A DNA stretch of 64,000 bases. Origin: Streptomyces sp. NBC_01723. Its GTDB lineage: Bacteria > Actinomycetota > Actinomycetes > Streptomycetales > Streptomycetaceae. A program made the position numbers and the translations under genes. Below, in pieces: positions 7,785 to 15,871 of the stretch (within the stretch, counting starts at the first letter, position 1; every line of letters starts with the position of its first letter). The notes below the pieces were generated by a model. The model searched no databases, was not told where the DNA came from, and saw nothing but the letters and a program-made list of their open reading frames with translations. The stretch is from assembly GCF_036246005.1 (NCBI RefSeq), contig NZ_CP109171.1, positions 5,444,001 through 5,508,000 on the forward strand, written 5' to 3'.

Positions 7785-9242
7785 TCAGGGCTTGAGCACC
7801 GCCTCCATCACCGACCGCGCGATCGGCGCCGCCAGGCCGCCCCCGCTCACACGCTCACGATCCGCCGCCGTGCCCTCGACCACCACGGCGACCGCGACCT
7901 TCGGCTCCATGTCCCCATCGCGCTGGGCCCAGGAGACGAACCAGGCGTACGGCGTCCCCGAGTTGCCGACGCCGTGCTGGGCCGTGCCGGTCTTGCCCCC
8001 GACGGTGGCCCCGGGGATCGCGGCGTTCGCCCCGGTGCCGCTCTCCACCACGCCGGTCATCAGCTCCTTGAGCCGCGCAGCCGTCGACGGCCGCATCACC
8101 TCGCGCGAGGGCCGGGACCCGGCCGTCGCCACCAGGCTGCCGCCCGCCCGCTGGGTCCGCTCCACCAGGTACGGCGAGCGCACCTGGCCGCCGCCCGCCA
8201 CGGCCGCCGCCACCATCGCCATCTGGAGCGGGGTGGCCCGGGTGTTGTACTGCCCGATCGACGCCAGCCCGAGCTGCGCCCGGTCGACCGAGGTGTCGAA
8301 GGTGGAGCGCGAGACGGCGAACGGGATCCGCACCGCGTCGTCGTTGAAGCCGAACGCCTCCGCCATGGCGGTCATGTCCGTCACCCCCACGTCCACGCCG
8401 AGCTTGGCGAACACCGTGTTGCAGGACCACTCGAACGCCTCCCGCAGCGAGGCGTTGCGGCAGCCGTCGGCCTCGTTCGTCAGCCGGGTGCGGGTGCCGG
8501 GGAGGGGGTACGGGTCGGGGGAGCGGGTCGACGCGTCCAGGTCCCGGATCACGCCCGCGTCCAGTGCCGCCGCCGCGGTGACCACCTTGAAGGTCGAACC
8601 CGGCGGATAGGTCCGGCGCACCGCCCGGTTGAGCATCGGCTTGCCCGGGTCGCCGTTCAGCCGGTCCCAGGTCCGGTTGGCCGCCGCGCTGTTGCCGGAC
8701 AGCAGCGCGGGGTCGTACGACGGCGTGGACACCAGTGCCAGGATCCGCCCCGTGGCCGGTTCGATCGCGGCCACCGCGCCCGGGCGCCGGCCGAGCCCCT
8801 CGAACGCCGCCCGCTGCGCGGCCCCGTCGATCGTCGTCACGACGTCGCCCCCCGGGTTGTGGGCGCCGGTGACGTCGTTCCACAGCGGGAGCGGCGCGAG
8901 CATCGGGTCGGCGCCGGACAGCAGGCCGTCCTCCGCGTGCTCCAGCAGACTCGTCCCGTACGCCTGCGAGGCGAAGCCGGTGACCGGCGCGTACATCGGC
9001 CCGTTCGCGTAGGTCCGTTCGTAGCGCAGGTGCTCCCCGGTGTCCCGGGAGCCCGTCACCGCCTCGCCGCCGACCAGGATGTCGCCGCGCGGCTGCTGGT
9101 AGCGGGCGATGTCGGGGCGGCGGTTGGCCGGGTTCCCTTCGTACTCCGGGGCCCGGACGATCTGCACCCGGGCCGCGTTCACCACCAGCGCCACCAGCAG
9201 CAGGGCGCAGAAGAGGGCCGCGTGCCGGATGTGCCGGGTCAC
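7785..9242 (-). CDS. Penicillin-binding protein 2 (class B transpeptidase)
   Basis: A 485-residue class B PBP. It has an N-terminal membrane anchor (ALFCALLLVALVVNAARVQI) and a PBP dimer domain with RGDILV. The transpeptidase motifs are YPPGSTFKVV (SxxK nucleophile), SCNTVFAKL (SxN) and GGKTGTAQ (KTG). It resembles Streptomyces/mycobacterial PbpA, which is made together with a SEDS glycosyltransferase. The start is GTG 9242, which overlaps the rodA-like stop codon (GTGA). The upstream in-frame extension to 10232 is antisense shadow of that gene and was excluded. The pair polymerises and crosslinks peptidoglycan for growth or sporulation; which of the two cannot be told. Confidence 0.92.
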   Translation of the reverse strand: MTRHIRHAALFCALLLVALVVNAARVQIVRAPEYEGNPANRRPDIARYQQPRGDILVGGEAVTGSRDTGEHLRYERTYANGPMYAPVTGFASQAYGTSLLEHAEDGLLSGADPMLAPLPLWNDVTGAHNPGGDVVTTIDGAAQRAAFEGLGRRPGAVAAIEPATGRILALVSTPSYDPALLSGNSAAANRTWDRLNGDPGKPMLNRAVRRTYPPGSTFKVVTAAAALDAGVIRDLDASTRSPDPYPLPGTRTRLTNEADGCRNASLREAFEWSCNTVFAKLGVDVGVTDMTAMAEAFGFNDDAVRIPFAVSRSTFDTSVDRAQLGLASIGQYNTRATPLQMAMVAAAVAGGGQVRSPYLVERTQRAGGSLVATAGSRPSREVMRPSTAARLKELMTGVVESGTGANAAIPGATVGGKTGTAQHGVGNSGTPYAWFVSWAQRDGDMEPKVAVAVVVEGTAADRERVSGGGLAAPIARSVMEAVLKP

Positions 9243-10600
9243 GAGGGCGTCCCGCGCCGGGCCGCGTGGCTGAGCCGGATCAGCAGCGCCACGATCGCCC
9301 AGTTGGTGACCACCGAGGACCCGCCCTGGGCCAGGAACGGCATCGCCATGCCGGTCAGCGGGATCAGCCCGGTCACGCCGCCCGCGATGACGAACACCTG
9401 GAGCGCCACGATCGAGGAGAGGCCGACCGCGAGCAGCCGGCCGAAGGGGTCGCGCGCGGCGAGGCCCGCCCGGTACCCGCGCTCCACCAGCAGCCCGTAC
9501 AGCAGGAAGACCGCGGTCAGTCCGAGGAAGCCCAGCTCCTCCCCGGCGGTCGCGAGGATGAAGTCGGACTTGACGGCGAAGCCGATCAGCACGGAGTCCC
9601 CGAGGCCCAGGCCCGTGCCGGTCACGCCGCCCGCCGCGAAGGCGAAGAGGGACTGCGCCAGCTGGTTGGGTCCGTCGCCCGCCTCGATGGACGCGAAGGG
9701 GTGCAGCCAGTCCTCCACCCTGGTGTGCACGTGCGGCTCCAGCCAGCCCACCGCGACCGCGCCCAGCGAGGCCAGCAGCAGGCCGACGGCGATCCAGCCG
9801 GTGCGGCCGGTGGCGACGTAGAGAAGGACCACGAACAGGCCGAAGAACAGCAGCGAGGTGCCGAGGTCGCGCTCCAGGACCAGGACCCCGACGCTGACCA
9901 GCCACACGGCGAGGATCGGGCCGAGGACGCGGCCGGTGGGCAGTTGCAGCCGCCACACGCGGCGCCCCGCGTACGCCAGCGCGCTGCGGTTCGCGGCCAG
10001 GTAGGCGGCGAAGAACACCGCGAGCAGCACCTTGGCGAACTCGCCGGGCTGGATGGAGAAGCCCTCGATCCGGATCCAGATGCGGGCGCCGTTCACCGCC
10101 GGGAAGAAGATCGGCACGGTGAGCAGGGCGAGCGCGGCGGCGACGCAGACGTAGGCGTAGCGGGCCAGGACCCGGTGGTCGCGCAGCAGCAGGACGACCA
10201 CGATGAACAGCGCGACGCCCAGCGTCGACCACACCAGCTGGGTGGGGGCCGCCCGGTCGCCCGGCGTCTCCAGGTCGAGCCGGTAGATCAGCACCAGGCC
10301 GAGCCCGTTGAGCAGCACGCCGATCGGCAGCAGTAGCGGGTCCGCCCAGGGGGCGCGCAGCCGTACCGCCAGATGGGCGAGGAGCGCGAGCACACCGAGC
10401 CCCGCGCCGTAACCGGCGGCGCCGGGCGGGAGGGTGCCGTGCTGGGCGAGTCCGACGTTGCAGTAGCCGAACACCGACAGCAGCACGGCCATGAGGATGA
10501 GCGCGAGTTCGATGCCCCGGCGCCGGGGGAGCCGGGCGACGGGAGCGGGCGTGTCCGCTGGTGCCACGGTGATTCCGGTTCCGGGTCCGGCCTTGGTCAT
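9239..10600 (-). CDS. SEDS-family peptidoglycan glycosyltransferase (RodA/FtsW type)
   Basis: A 453-residue polytopic membrane protein of the FtsW/RodA/SpoVE family, with about 10-12 hydrophobic segments. Signature parts include RIWIRIEGFSIQPGEFAKV, the conserved SEDS stretch after the fourth to fifth helices, then ERDLGTSLLFFGLFVVLLYVATGR and GMAMPFLAQGGSSVVTNW near the C terminus. SEDS proteins polymerise lipid II together with a class B PBP, and the PBP gene follows with a 4-bp overlap. It may be RodA-, FtsW- or sporulation-specific; the genomic context favours the PbpA-RodA type. Confidence 0.93.
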   Translation of the reverse strand: MTKAGPGTGITVAPADTPAPVARLPRRRGIELALILMAVLLSVFGYCNVGLAQHGTLPPGAAGYGAGLGVLALLAHLAVRLRAPWADPLLLPIGVLLNGLGLVLIYRLDLETPGDRAAPTQLVWSTLGVALFIVVVLLLRDHRVLARYAYVCVAAALALLTVPIFFPAVNGARIWIRIEGFSIQPGEFAKVLLAVFFAAYLAANRSALAYAGRRVWRLQLPTGRVLGPILAVWLVSVGVLVLERDLGTSLLFFGLFVVLLYVATGRTGWIAVGLLLASLGAVAVGWLEPHVHTRVEDWLHPFASIEAGDGPNQLAQSLFAFAAGGVTGTGLGLGDSVLIGFAVKSDFILATAGEELGFLGLTAVFLLYGLLVERGYRAGLAARDPFGRLLAVGLSSIVALQVFVIAGGVTGLIPLTGMAMPFLAQGGSSVVTNWAIVALLIRLSHAARRGTPS

Positions 10601-10643
10601 GTCCGGAACTTACCCAAATGGTGTGGTGTAGGGGGCGTTGGCG

Positions 10644-11087
10644 TCAGCACCAGCGCGGCGCCGGGCCGATGTTGTCGATGTGGCGGGCCGCTCCCCAGGC
10701 CCACGTGCCGTCCGCCAGGAGGTACCAGAGGGGATTGCCGCGCACCCGGTTGCCGGGGGCCTTGCAGTGGATGCGGACGGTCTCGCCGCGGCGGGCGTAC
10801 CGGATGACCTCGCTGCCGCGGGACGGCGAGGTGAGCGGGGGGAGCCGGTCGGTGGTGACCACGCCCCGGTACCGGCCCTGCTCCCGGCGGCCGTCGCCGC
10901 CGCCCCAGTCGTCGCCGTTTCCGCCGGTGGCGCCGGCGGAGGAGCCCCCGCCGCCCCACTCGTCGTTCGCGGCGGCGGGCGTGACGGCGACGGCGGCGGC
11001 GAGCGCGCCGGCCGCCAGGGTGGTGGCCAGGCCGCGGACCAGTGGCGAGCGCGAGGACGGTACGGACAACGTGGACAACAGAGCCAT
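10644..11087 (-). CDS. Exported SH3-domain protein
   Basis: A 147-residue protein with a signal peptide (LATTLAAGALAAAVAVTPAAA, about residues 20-40), a Gly/Asp-rich linker (GGGGSSAGATGGNGDDWGGGD) and a C-terminal bacterial SH3-like domain of about 70 residues (SEVIRYARRGETVRIHCKAPG, then NPLWYLLADGTWAWGAARHI). Secreted Streptomyces proteins of this architecture are common and poorly understood; SH3b domains often bind cell-wall peptides. Two Cys residues in the domain (RIHCKAPG and the terminal PRWC) could form a disulfide. It is a single gene on the minus strand. Confidence 0.82.
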   Translation of the reverse strand: MALLSTLSVPSSRSPLVRGLATTLAAGALAAAVAVTPAAANDEWGGGGSSAGATGGNGDDWGGGDGRREQGRYRGVVTTDRLPPLTSPSRGSEVIRYARRGETVRIHCKAPGNRVRGNPLWYLLADGTWAWGAARHIDNIGPAPRWC

Positions 11088-11222
11088 GGGAGTACCTCCC
11101 GGAGCGAACGGTTCTTCAGCTGACTGTTCGCCACATTAGGAGCGCCCGGTGCCGACCGCCCGCCACGCTGAGCCATCGGAGCGCGCGCCGCACGGACCGT
11201 GTGCCGCGCGCCCGCCGCCGGG

Positions 11223-12467
11223 TCAGGGCTGCTGAGGAAGCGTCAGGGCGGCGAGCGCCCCGCCGTCCGGCGGGTTGGTGAACTCCAGCCGCGCGCCCAG
11301 CACCTCGGCCTGTCCCAGCGCGATCGTCAGCCCGAGTCCGTGCCCCTTGCTGCCGCTCTCGGTGCGGAACCGCTGCGGGCCGTGCGCCAGGAGGTAGTCC
11401 GGATAGCCGTCCCCGTGGTCCCGCACGGTGATCACCGGCCCGTCCACGGTCAGCACCACCGGCGCCCGGCCGTGCCGGTGCGCGTTCGCGACCAGGTTGC
11501 CGAGCACCCGCTCCAGCCGCCGCCGGTCGGTCTCCACCCGCGCGTCCCGCACGACGTCCACCCGCGTGCCGGTGCCCGAGCCGCGCACCACCCGCTCCGC
11601 CAGCTCGCCCAGCGGCTCCGGCTCCACCTCCAGCCGCTCCCGCCCGCTGTCCAGCCGGGAGATCTCCAGCAGGTCCTCGGTGAGCGTGCGCAGCGCCGCC
11701 ACCCGGTCCCGCACCAGCTCCGTGGGGCGCCCCGGCGGCAGCAGCTCGGCCGCCGCGTGCAGGCCGGTGAGCGGGGTGCGCAGCTCGTGCGCCACGTCCG
11801 CGGTGAACCGCTGCTCGGCCAGCAGCTTGCCCTGGAGCGAGGCGGCCATCGAGTCCAGCGCGCCCGCGACCGACGCCACCTCGTCCTGCGGCCGCGTCGG
11901 ATCCTGCGCCCGGGGATCGCCGACCCGCGCGTCGAGGTCGCCCGCGCTGATCCGCCGCGCCACCCGTGCCGTCGCGTGCAGCCGGCGCGTCACCCGGGTC
12001 ACGGCGAACGCGCCGACCAGCAGCGTCGCCCCGATCGCCAGCGCCGAGGACCACACGATCGCGCTGTCCAGGCCGTCGATGGTGCGCTTGCCCTGCGAGT
12101 GGTCGACCCGCACCGCCAGCGCCCGGCCACCGCCCGCCGGGCCCGCCGCCCACATCGTGGGGCGCCCGTCGGACTCGGCGACCATCGTGCCCCGCCGGCC
12201 CGACACGGCCAGCTCGCGCAGCCGGGCCGGCAGCCCGGGCGGATCGATCCCGGCGCCCCGGCGCAGCGGGTCCCCGGCCTCGTACGCCTCCGTAGCCTCG
12301 CCCAGCCGGGTCAGGGCGACGTCACGGGCCTGGCCGACGGTCTGGTTGGTGACCGAGACGTGCACCAGGACGCCGAGCAGCGCGGCGAGCGCGCAGCACA
12401 TCACGGTGATGAAGACGGCCGCCTTCACCGCCAGCGGACCGGCCCACCGGGGGAGCGCGAGCCTCAC
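11223..12467 (-). CDS. Sensor histidine kinase, no adjacent response regulator
   Basis: A 414-residue membrane kinase. TM1 spans about residues 13-37 and a short extracytoplasmic loop follows; TM2 (SAIVWSSALAIGATLLVGAFAV) leads into a HAMP domain. The HisKA H-box is FTADVAHELRTPLTGL, the N-box is VLGNLVANAHRHG, and the G-boxes are DHGDGYPDY and GHGLGLTIAL. The architecture resembles CseC-type envelope-stress sensors. GTG 12467 was chosen because it overlaps the stop of the upstream lipoprotein gene (GTGA) and gives a normal N terminus. No response regulator flanks the pair, so the output partner must be encoded elsewhere. Confidence 0.9.
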   Translation of the reverse strand: MRLALPRWAGPLAVKAAVFITVMCCALAALLGVLVHVSVTNQTVGQARDVALTRLGEATEAYEAGDPLRRGAGIDPPGLPARLRELAVSGRRGTMVAESDGRPTMWAAGPAGGGRALAVRVDHSQGKRTIDGLDSAIVWSSALAIGATLLVGAFAVTRVTRRLHATARVARRISAGDLDARVGDPRAQDPTRPQDEVASVAGALDSMAASLQGKLLAEQRFTADVAHELRTPLTGLHAAAELLPPGRPTELVRDRVAALRTLTEDLLEISRLDSGRERLEVEPEPLGELAERVVRGSGTGTRVDVVRDARVETDRRRLERVLGNLVANAHRHGRAPVVLTVDGPVITVRDHGDGYPDYLLAHGPQRFRTESGSKGHGLGLTIALGQAEVLGARLEFTNPPDGGALAALTLPQQP

Positions 12468-13240
12468 CGGGCGCTCGCCGTGGGCGACGGGGACGGCGAC
12501 CCGGAGGCCCGCGGCGACGGGCGCCTGGTGTGCAGGCCGCCGTCGTCGGTGCGCAGCATCTCGTCGCTGGTGAGCAGCATGGCCCGCTGGTCGGCGTCCC
12601 AGGTCCACTGGAGGCGGTACTCGTAGCCCGCGACCTCCGAGGGCGAGCGGACGATCACCGTCCGGCCGGCCAGCTCGACCTCGCTCACCGCGTCGTCGTA
12701 GGACATGACCCGCACGAGCCGCCCCTTCTCGACGGTGTAGACGCGCACGGCGGTCAGCTTGGCGGGCAGCAGCCGAAAACCCAGTGTCATCTCGGGGTGC
12801 CCGTCACCCGTCAGGTCGCGGTAGTACGGCCGGAGCACCGGACACCCCGCGTGGTCACCGGCGGTGCCGTCGGCGCCGCAGTCCGCCATCCGGACGGACG
12901 TCTCGTGGTAGCGCGCCTTGGCGCCCGCGTAGTCGTCCGGGTGCGCGGTGATCTCCTCCCGCACGACGGCCACCGGGTTCACCTCGCGGATGCCGCCGGC
13001 GGGGACCCGCACGCCCTTGACGACCTCGTTGTCCACCTCGCCGATGTCGTACGCGGGACTCGACGCGGGGGTGAGGTCGGGCCAGAGCTGGGCCGGGCTC
13101 CGCGCCGCCGGGGTCGCGCCCGCGCTCCGCAGCCCGCCCGAGTCGCCGCAGGCCGCCAGCGCACCGGCCGCCGCGGTCGCCAGGAGCAGCGCGACGACGG
13201 CGGGAACGCGGGCGGGACGCCCACGGCGGATCGGGAGCAC
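12464..13240 (-). CDS. Exported lipoprotein, translationally coupled to histidine kinase
   Basis: A 258-residue lipoprotein. The signal peptide ends in a lipobox (ATAAAGALAAC; Cys near residue 29), and the mature part is followed by a Ser/Ala/Pro linker. The C-terminal domain contains DLTGDGHPEMTLGFRLL, like an FG-GAP/integrin-type calcium strand, and VYTVEKGRLVRVMSYDDA. The C terminus is Ser/Pro-rich. GTG 13240 is preceded by AGGAG at suitable spacing; the longer frame to 13471 passes through repeat DNA and lacks a signal peptide. Its stop overlaps the kinase start, so a role as sensory partner or inhibitor of the kinase is a reasonable inference. Confidence 0.82.
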   Translation of the reverse strand: MLPIRRGRPARVPAVVALLLATAAAGALAACGDSGGLRSAGATPAARSPAQLWPDLTPASSPAYDIGEVDNEVVKGVRVPAGGIREVNPVAVVREEITAHPDDYAGAKARYHETSVRMADCGADGTAGDHAGCPVLRPYYRDLTGDGHPEMTLGFRLLPAKLTAVRVYTVEKGRLVRVMSYDDAVSEVELAGRTVIVRSPSEVAGYEYRLQWTWDADQRAMLLTSDEMLRTDDGGLHTRRPSPRASGSPSPSPTASAR

Positions 13241-13391
13241 TGCACTCCTGGGGTTCGGTGAGCGGCGCCGACGGTCCCGCACGGCTGTGGGCGGCACCGT
13301 ACGCCTCTCGGTACGGAAGGCCATTTTGCGTGCGTCCGGGCGTGCCGGGCTACTCGGCCAGGTCCTCCGGCAGCCGCGCGGTGGCCGGCCA

Positions 13392-13474
13392 GGGGTGTCG
13401 TTTGGATCTGGCCGGCTCCAGGCGACGGTGCCTTGCGACCGGCCACGCCCCCGGCGAGATCCGAACGACACCCC
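13392..13474. repeat. 17-bp inverted repeat GGGGTGTCGTTYGGATC, facing copies
   Basis: GGGGTGTCGTTTGGATC (13392-13408) is followed 49 bp later by its reverse complement with one change (13458-13474). The right arm abuts the TAG stop of the phosphatase gene, so transcripts could form a long hairpin at its 3' end. A third arm, GGGGTGCCGTTCGGATC, occurs at 14863-14879. I believe related arms are dispersed in other Streptomyces genomes, which was not checked. Confidence 0.75.
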
Positions 13475-13942
13475 CTAGGCCCGCAGATACGCCACGAACA
13501 GCTCGTTGTGCAGCGCCCACGGCGAACGCCGGGCCCGGATCGGCCGGACCGCCTCGCCGGCGCCGCTGCCCCGGCGCATCAGCGTGTGCGCGACGACCAG
13601 CCCGGAGCGGTGGTACCCGTGATGACAGCGGACGAGGACCTTGCCGCCCCCGTCCAGCGCCTCGCTCGGGGCCTCCGCCGGCCGCATCACCCCGGCGAGC
13701 CGCGTCCCGTCCAGCGGCCCGTCCGGGATCGGCCACACGTGGTGCTCGACGCCCTCGGCGGGCCCGTGCCCGGGCAGCCGCAGCAGCGTCTGCACGAGGT
13801 CGAACTCGTCCCGCACCACGGCGAACCCCACCCGCCCGCCCGGCCGCCGGAACTCGTGCCCGCCCAACCAGTGCCCCGGCACGACCCCGTCCCGCGCCCG
13901 GCCCGGCGCCGGCACGTCGGATCCCATCCCGCGGGTACGCAA
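13475..13942 (-). CDS. Dual-specificity/tyrosine phosphatase-like protein
   Basis: A 155-residue protein with a CX5R phosphatase loop, VRCHHGYHRSGLVVAHTLMR, near residues 103-122; the catalytic Cys and Arg are both present. The residue before the Cys is Arg instead of the usual His of HCX5R. Upstream, GFAVVRDEFDLVQTLLRLPG and HHVWPIPDGPLDG match the substrate-loop region of bacterial DSP-type enzymes, including the general-acid area (PIPDGP). The substrate is unknown. The gene ends exactly at the inverted repeat at 13458-13474. It is divergent from the NERD gene. Confidence 0.75.
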   Translation of the reverse strand: MRTRGMGSDVPAPGRARDGVVPGHWLGGHEFRRPGGRVGFAVVRDEFDLVQTLLRLPGHGPAEGVEHHVWPIPDGPLDGTRLAGVMRPAEAPSEALDGGGKVLVRCHHGYHRSGLVVAHTLMRRGSGAGEAVRPIRARRSPWALHNELFVAYLRA

Positions 13943-14058
13943 CAGCGCCTCCCCATCTCGGCCCGGGGGTCTCGGGGGTCTGCCGACTCCTCCCCGAGGT
14001 AGCCGGATTCTTGCCCCCGCGGCACCCCGCCTGGTCCCATGGTGCGGGGGTGGTGTGG

Positions 14059-14862
14059 ATGGACGGACTGCGCGTCGTACCGGCCCGGCGGCACGGTCGG
14101 GACCGCCTCTACGTCTGCCTCCCGGACGGCGGGAACGTCGCCTGGTACGACCGTGAGGCGGCCCGGGTCAACCTGCTGAGCGACGACCGGCGGGACGAGG
14201 TCCTCCGGGCGCTGGGCCCCTTTCTCACCGGCCCGGTCGCCGTCGGTCCGCCCCCGGTCCCGACCCCGGCCGAACTGGCCCGGCTCTCCCTCCACCCGGA
14301 CGACGACCTCGCCCCCAACCGGCCCGGCGAGGCGCTGCTGATCGCCCTGGAGCGCGACCCCGGCCCCGCGCACCGGCTGCGTCCCGACCCGCGCCGCCGG
14401 GCCCTGGCGGCCGAGCACGCGACGGGCACGGCCCTCGACCGCCTCGACGGCGCGGGCTGGCGCACCCTGCACTCCGTGCCGCTGCCCGGCGGCGACCGCG
14501 TCCACCACCTGCTGATCGGCCCCGGCGGGCTCTTCGCGCTGCACGTACTGCCCGCCCGCAGACAGCGGGTGCACGTCGGCGACCCCCTGGTCGCGCTGGG
14601 CCGCCGGGAACCACGCCCCCTGCTGCGCAGGGTCCGCGCCGACGCCGACCGGGCCTCCTACGCGCTGACGGCCGAGGTCCGCGCCGTCCTCGTCCTCGTC
14701 GACCCGGCCCACGTGACCGTCACGGCGCCACCGAGCGCGGTCCGCGTCCTCACCGACCGGGAGCTGCCCGACCTGGCCCGCCGGGGAGGGGTGCTCAAAC
14801 CGGCGGACGTGGAGGCCCTGCACTCCATGGCCCGCGACCGCGCCACCTGGACGCGTGTCTGA
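14059..14862 (+). CDS. NERD-domain (nuclease-related) protein
   Basis: A 267-residue protein. Its C-terminal half has a NERD-like fold: GTALDRLDGAGWRTLHSVPL, then GDRVHHLLIGPGGLFALHV, the core Asp/Glu-Lys nuclease-like strand, and AVLVLVDPAHVTVTAPPSAV. The normal NERD strand E/D-x-D/K is only partly recognisable (HLLIGPGGLFALHVLPARRQ), so activity is uncertain. The N-terminal 90 residues (RLYVCLPDGGNVAWYDREAARVNLL) are shared by Streptomyces relatives. The start is ATG 14059, with GTG 14050 as an alternative. It is convergent with ligD, with a repeat arm immediately after its stop. Confidence 0.75.
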   Translation: MDGLRVVPARRHGRDRLYVCLPDGGNVAWYDREAARVNLLSDDRRDEVLRALGPFLTGPVAVGPPPVPTPAELARLSLHPDDDLAPNRPGEALLIALERDPGPAHRLRPDPRRRALAAEHATGTALDRLDGAGWRTLHSVPLPGGDRVHHLLIGPGGLFALHVLPARRQRVHVGDPLVALGRREPRPLLRRVRADADRASYALTAEVRAVLVLVDPAHVTVTAPPSAVRVLTDRELPDLARRGGVLKPADVEALHSMARDRATWTRV

Positions 14863-14879
14863 GGGGTGCCGTTCGGATC
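14863..14879 (+). repeat. Third arm of the 17-bp repeat, GGGGTGCCGTTCGGATC
   Basis: It differs by one base from the reverse complement of the arm at 13458-13474 and by two bases from the arm at 13392-13408. It begins directly after the NERD gene TGA stop, in the 36-bp gap between two convergent genes. No facing arm is visible. Confidence 0.65.
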
Positions 14880-14898
14880 CCGCCGGGGTCCCGGTGGC

Positions 14899-15780
14899 CT
14901 ACGGCAGGGCCGCCGCCCGGCGCCGGTCGAGCAGCGGCGCCAGCAGGTCGCCGTGGTCCCGTACCCGCGGCCCGAGGTCCTCCGCCCGGAACACCAGCTC
15001 CTCCGCCCGCCGGCAGCCCGCCACCTCGTCCCACGTCACCGGCGTGGAGACCGCCGGATCGGGGCGGGCCCGCACCGTGTACGGGGCGGCCGTGGTCTTG
15101 CGGGCGGCGTTCTGGCTCCAGTCCACGAACACCTTCCCCGGCCGCAGGCTGCGCGTCATCCGGTGCACCACCAGCCGGGGCAGCGCCCGCTCGGCCTCCA
15201 CGGCGAGCGCCTTCGCGTACTCCGACACCCGCTCCGAGGACGCCCCCCGCACCCCCGCCAGCAGGTGCAGCCCCTTGGCCCCCGACGTCTTGGCGAACGC
15301 CTCGATCCCGTCCGCCGCCAGCCGCTCCCGCAGCCACCGGGCCACCTCGCAGCAGTGCACCACCGTCGCGGGCGGACCCGGGTCGAGGTCGAACACCAGC
15401 CGGTCGGCCTCGCCGGGGTCGTCGACGGTCCACTGGTGCGTGTGGAACTCGGTCACCAGGTTCGCCGCCCACATCAGGCTCGGCAGGTCCTGCACCAGCA
15501 CCATCCGGGCGGGCCCCTCCGAGCGGGGGACCTCGGCCGTGGTGACCCAGTCGGGCGTACCCGGCGGCACGTTCTTGGTGAAGAACAGCTGGCCGTCCGG
15601 ACCGTCGGGATACCGCAGGAAGGAGACCGCGCGGTCCCGCAGATGCGGCAGCAGCACCCCGGCGGTCGTCGCGTAGTAGTGCAGCAGCTCGCCCTTGGTG
15701 AAGCCGGACGCGGGATACAGCACCTTCTCCAGATTGCTCAGGGCCACCCGCCGCCCCTCCACCTCCGTGATAGGCGCCAT
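14899..15780 (-). CDS. ligD: LigD polymerase-domain protein (NHEJ primase-polymerase)
   Basis: A 293-residue stand-alone LigD polymerase domain (archaeo-eukaryotic primase fold). The conserved strand VFDLDPGP carries the two metal-binding Asp residues. FAKTSGAKGLHLLAG is the KTSGxKGLH motif and VDWSQNAARKTTAAPYTVRA is typical of the 3' part. The ligase and nuclease domains of full LigD are absent, as is usual in Streptomyces where they are separate genes. It extends ends and fills gaps during Ku-dependent end joining. It is transcribed divergently from ku, with a shared 91-bp gap. Confidence 0.92.
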   Translation of the reverse strand: MAPITEVEGRRVALSNLEKVLYPASGFTKGELLHYYATTAGVLLPHLRDRAVSFLRYPDGPDGQLFFTKNVPPGTPDWVTTAEVPRSEGPARMVLVQDLPSLMWAANLVTEFHTHQWTVDDPGEADRLVFDLDPGPPATVVHCCEVARWLRERLAADGIEAFAKTSGAKGLHLLAGVRGASSERVSEYAKALAVEAERALPRLVVHRMTRSLRPGKVFVDWSQNAARKTTAAPYTVRARPDPAVSTPVTWDEVAGCRRAEELVFRAEDLGPRVRDHGDLLAPLLDRRRAAALP

Positions 15781-15871
15781 ACCATGAGAATCGCACGGAA
15801 CACGGACAAATCACCCGACGAACCGCCCGGCGAACCGACCCACGAACCGCCCGACCGGAAAGGTGCTGCAC

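Noticed and set aside
9239..10232. Upstream extension of the PBP gene into the RodA gene
   Set aside because: The added residues are out-of-frame RodA sequence; GTG 9242 with GTGA overlap is the natural start.
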